Positions 63,561 to 64,000 of a stretch of DNA of 64,000 bases are shown here, in pieces (the stretch's first letter is position 1; the number at the start of each line of letters is the position of its first letter). The notes under the pieces were generated by a model. That model did not search any database. It worked only from the letters and a program-made list of their open reading frames with translations, and had not been told where the DNA came from. The DNA is taken from NCBI GenBank assembly GCA_026707945.1, contig JAPOVV010000105.1:124001-188000 (forward strand), in the 5' to 3' direction. Source of the stretch: Gammaproteobacteria bacterium (lineage in GTDB: Bacteria > Pseudomonadota > Gammaproteobacteria > Pseudomonadales > Azotimanducaceae). The position numbers and the translations under genes were made by a program.

Positions 63561-64000
63561 TTATGCTCCCAATCGCTTGACGAGGTCTGGCACGAAATTT
63601 CGCGTCCAAAATACAGTGTTAGAACCCTTTACGAGCAAGACGTCATCAGGCTTCAACGTTTCTGCACAGAACGAAGTCAGACCCGTTATGTCATTAAATG
63701 AACCCCATTTAACGTGAGATTTCAGATGCTCATACGCGTGTGAGTTCATCGCACTCCCCACGCTGATCACGCCGTCAAGCATATTGAGTTCATCGACAAG
63801 AGATGCATGCAGCTCTGCCTTTTGATCTCCCAGTTCAGCCATTTCGCCAACAAGCGCGATACGCCGGTTGCCGCGTTGTCGAGCTAGATGCTCGAGACAC
63901 TTGCGCATACTCTCAGGATTCGCGTTATAGCTCTCATCGATGATTCGGATGCCGTTGACGTTGAACGTCCGACCTCTACCTGGCGGTAGTTCTTCCGAGA
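63561..64000 (-). CDS. murF: UDP-MurNAc-tripeptide--D-Ala-D-Ala ligase MurF, C-terminal part (5' partial)
   Basis: The frame is open to the right edge. IIDESYNANPESM and IALVGEMAELGD are the Mur-ligase C-terminal signatures, and LVKGSNTVFW near the end fits MurF. MurF adds D-Ala-D-Ala to the peptidoglycan precursor, the step after Ddl. The N-terminal ATPase domains lie outside the window. Confidence 0.92.
   Translation of the reverse strand, partial: SEELPPGRGRTFNVNGIRIIDESYNANPESMRKCLEHLARQRGNRRIALVGEMAELGDQKAELHASLVDELNMLDGVISVGSAMNSHAYEHLKSHVKWGSFNDITGLTSFCAETLKPDDVLLVKGSNTVFWTRNFVPDLVKRLGA

Overview
The window reads as chromosome of a free-living, probably aquatic, heterotrophic gammaproteobacterium. 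The 202-residue LexA matches E. coli LexA in length and in the positions of its cleavage site and catalytic residues. TatD, Slt70-type transglycosylase, class 2 PyrD, DUF1285 and the gspE-to-gspM gene order point the same way. Base composition looks close to 50 percent GC. Genes are tightly packed, overlaps of 1 to 23 bases are common, and TTG or GTG starts appear unusually frequent. No rRNA, tRNA, CRISPR array, IS element or prophage gene was found. No gene-free stretch exceeds 300 bases.

Layout. 1-12.3 kb is a catabolic block: a glutathione-transferase tail, a GPH-type sugar symporter, a type-B carboxylesterase, a single-chain biotin-dependent acyl-CoA carboxylase, a nucleoside hydrolase, an enolase-superfamily enzyme, a monohaem cytochrome lipoprotein, a second carboxyltransferase and a phytanoyl-CoA-type dioxygenase. 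12.4-26.4 kb holds housekeeping and information genes: a Cys-rich small protein divergent from lexA, topA, a universal stress protein, slt, tatD, an enoyl-CoA hydratase, a glutaredoxin-like protein, a GNAT/S9-peptidase/Ddl operon and an SPFH protein. 26.5-29 kb carries amtB and pyrD. 29-36 kb is a six-gene MoxR/DUF58/DUF4381/VWA/BatD (Bat) operon. 36-40.5 kb has xdhC, a MocA-like nucleotidyltransferase, nadK, cysE with a coupled zinc-ribbon protein, and an atypical aromatic amino acid hydroxylase. 40.6-42.8 kb encodes three exported proteins whose genes overlap at both ends.

43.8-54.7 kb is a long minus-strand block. In transcription order it holds a small secreted prodomain-like protein, a kexin-like S8 protease, then type II secretion genes gspE,F,G,H,I,J,K,L,M. 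This looks like a secreted protease with its separate propeptide/chaperone beside the machine that may export it. gspC, gspD and gspN are absent from the window. Two more exported proteins, one with an NTR/TIMP-like domain, are transcribed divergently from the protease.

56.8-64 kb holds pyrB, etfB-etfA with a divergent ETF-ubiquinone oxidoreductase, a small unknown protein, moaA with a DUF1285 gene, and the 3' end of murF running off the right edge.

The items most worth follow-up are the split protease/prodomain unit next to the secretion operon, the palindromes over the lexA promoter with the divergent Cys-rich gene, and the overlapping exported-protein cluster at 40.6-42.8 kb.
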